From assembly GCA_963738185.1 (NCBI GenBank), contig CAVTVA010000003.1, forward strand, positions 186,001 to 250,000: a stretch of 64,000 bases of DNA, read 5' to 3'. Source of the DNA: AP-15 sp963738185 (GTDB lineage Bacteria > Pseudomonadota > Alphaproteobacteria > ATCC43930 > CGMCC-115725). The translations under genes were made by a program, and so were the position numbers. Position 1 is the first letter of the stretch. Each line of letters begins with the position of its first letter. Shown here piece after piece: positions 63,069-64,000 of this stretch. A model generated the notes under the pieces. The model was not told the DNA's origin and made no database searches. It saw only the letters and a program-made list of their open reading frames with translations.

Positions 63069-64000
63069 TCAGATGGCTTTTTCCTGGCGCAGCTGCGCCA
63101 CCTCTTCCTTGCTCATTCCCAACAGGCTCGAATAAACCTCCTCGGTGTCGGCGCCGAGCAGCGGCGAGGCGGTGATCGGCACCTTTGAGCCGCTCATCTT
63201 GACCGGCCAGCCCGGCATCTTGAAATCGCCGCGCACCGGGTGCTTGACGGTCACAAAGATCTCTCGGCGGTTGAGCTCGGGATCCTCCGACAGCTCCATC
63301 GTGTCCATGACGGCGCCGGCGGGAATGCCCTGCTCGCCGAGCCGCTTCATGACCTCGATCTTGTCGTACTGCTTGGTCCATTCGGAGAGCATTTCGTCGA
63401 CCACATGGCGGTTCTTGAACCGCTCCTCGGGGCTGTCGAAACGCGGATCGCCGATCAGGTCCTCGCGCCCCATCATCTTCAGGATCCGCTCCCAATGCTG
63501 TTGGTTGGCGCGCGACGTATAGATATAGCAGTAGTCGTTCGGGCCGCCGCCCTTGCACGGGTAGGTCTCGCTCGGCGAGTTGGTGCCCATGATGCTCTGA
63601 TTGCCCATGCGCGGCGCAGCATGGCCCCACAGATATTGGGCGGCATAGGAGATGCGGCTGTAATTGATGACGCATTCCTGCATCGCGCATTGGATGCGCT
63701 GGCCCACGCCGGTCACCTGGCGCTGATAGAGCGCCGCCAGCACGCCGATGGCGGCATGCAGCCCGGTGCCGGTGTCGCCGATCGTCGGACCGGGCTTGAT
63801 CGGGCGGCCGTCGGGCTCGCCGGTGATCGACATCGCGCCGCCGGTCGCCTGCGCGATCATGTCGAAGGCGAGATAGTTCTTATAGGGGCTGTCCTCGCCA
63901 AAGCCCTTGACCGAAACGTAGATAATGCGGGGGTTGATTTCGCGGACCACGTCGTAGCCGAAGCCGAGCCGTTCGATGACTCCGGGGGCGAAATTCTCGG
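63069..64000 (-). CDS. CaiB/BaiF family CoA-transferase, 3' part (gene cut by window end)
   Basis: The frame is open to the window edge, and the first visible residues (ENFAPGVIERLGFGYDVV) are internal family sequence, so the N-terminus lies beyond 64000. About 310 residues are seen. Class III CoA-transferase blocks are NPRIIYVSVKGFGEDSPY, MIAQATGGAMSITGEPDG, GDTGTGLHAAIGVLAALYQR, GVGQRIQCAMQECVINYSRI and GIPAGAVMDTMELSEDPELN. It resembles formyl-CoA:oxalate-type transferases most, but the acyl group cannot be assigned without the catalytic Asp region upstream. It converges on the DUF917 gene. Confidence 0.88.
   Translation of the reverse strand, partial: ENFAPGVIERLGFGYDVVREINPRIIYVSVKGFGEDSPYKNYLAFDMIAQATGGAMSITGEPDGRPIKPGPTIGDTGTGLHAAIGVLAALYQRQVTGVGQRIQCAMQECVINYSRISYAAQYLWGHAAPRMGNQSIMGTNSPSETYPCKGGGPNDYCYIYTSRANQQHWERILKMMGREDLIGDPRFDSPEERFKNRHVVDEMLSEWTKQYDKIEVMKRLGEQGIPAGAVMDTMELSEDPELNRREIFVTVKHPVRGDFKMPGWPVKMSGSKVPITASPLLGADTEEVYSSLLGMSKEEVAQLRQEKAI

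Overview
The window comes from a high-GC alphaproteobacterium, most likely Rhodospirillales-like. The evidence is an imp-type type VI secretion system (T6SS) with an OmpA-tailed TssL and no visible tssJ, hopanoid C-3 methylase (HpnR) genes, PAS_5-like and FkbM proteins, and G+C of roughly two thirds in most genes. I saw no tRNA, rRNA, CRISPR array, insertion sequence or prophage.

Layout. (1) 1-2.6 kb: NAD-linked genes (3' end of nadX, pncA), an FkbM methyltransferase and an RRM protein. (2) 2.8-9.2 kb: two tandem polysaccharide-deacetylase-family genes, the second frameshifted, then a four-gene peptide/nickel-type ABC transporter without a substrate-binding-protein gene. (3) 9.3-40.3 kb: the T6SS. 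A minus-strand vgrG module carries an M91-like protein and a hypothetical protein, facing a DUF4280 PAAR-like gene. It is followed by tagH-tssK-tssL-tssM-tagF-pppA on the plus strand, tssH-hcp-(GH75-like protein) on the minus strand, and tssA-B-C-C2-tagJ-tssE-F-G-methyltransferase-ppkA on the plus strand. The 235 bp between tssH and tssA hold a perfect 20-bp palindrome and three CGGGATAA boxes and look like the control region. (4) 40.4-47.9 kb: an LLM flavin oxidoreductase, a 2OG-Fe dioxygenase, a duplicated small membrane-protein gene, acetamidase/formamidase, a fused MNT-HEPN protein, and an ada operon with a 2OG-Fe oxygenase. (5) 48.3-55.5 kb: a histidine kinase, an MFS efflux pump with a leader full of inverted repeats, a PAS-like gene overlapping an antisense GNAT-like gene, and a six-helix membrane protein flanked by two 20-bp tandem repeat arrays. 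(6) 55.5-64 kb: an aldolase/dehydrogenase fusion, a DUF169 protein, two tandem hpnR genes, a DUF917 protein and the 3' part of a CaiB/BaiF CoA-transferase.

How the genes work together. The T6SS set covers sheath (TssB, TssC, a second TssC-like protein), baseplate (TssA, E, F, G, K), membrane complex (TssL, TssM), tube and spike (Hcp, VgrG, PAAR-like), recycling ATPase (TssH) and a threonine-phosphorylation switch (PpkA kinase, PppA phosphatase, TagH FHA receptor, TagF). Candidate cargo is the GH75-like protein next to hcp and the pair behind vgrG. The methyltransferase between tssG and ppkA is an unexplained extra component.

Main caveat. At least ten single-base frameshifts interrupt otherwise intact genes: deacetylase 2 (1), tssM (4), tagF (1), tssH (3) and tagJ (1). 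Nearly all lie at 19-34 kb. They may be uncorrected assembly errors or genuine decay of the T6SS; sequence alone cannot decide.
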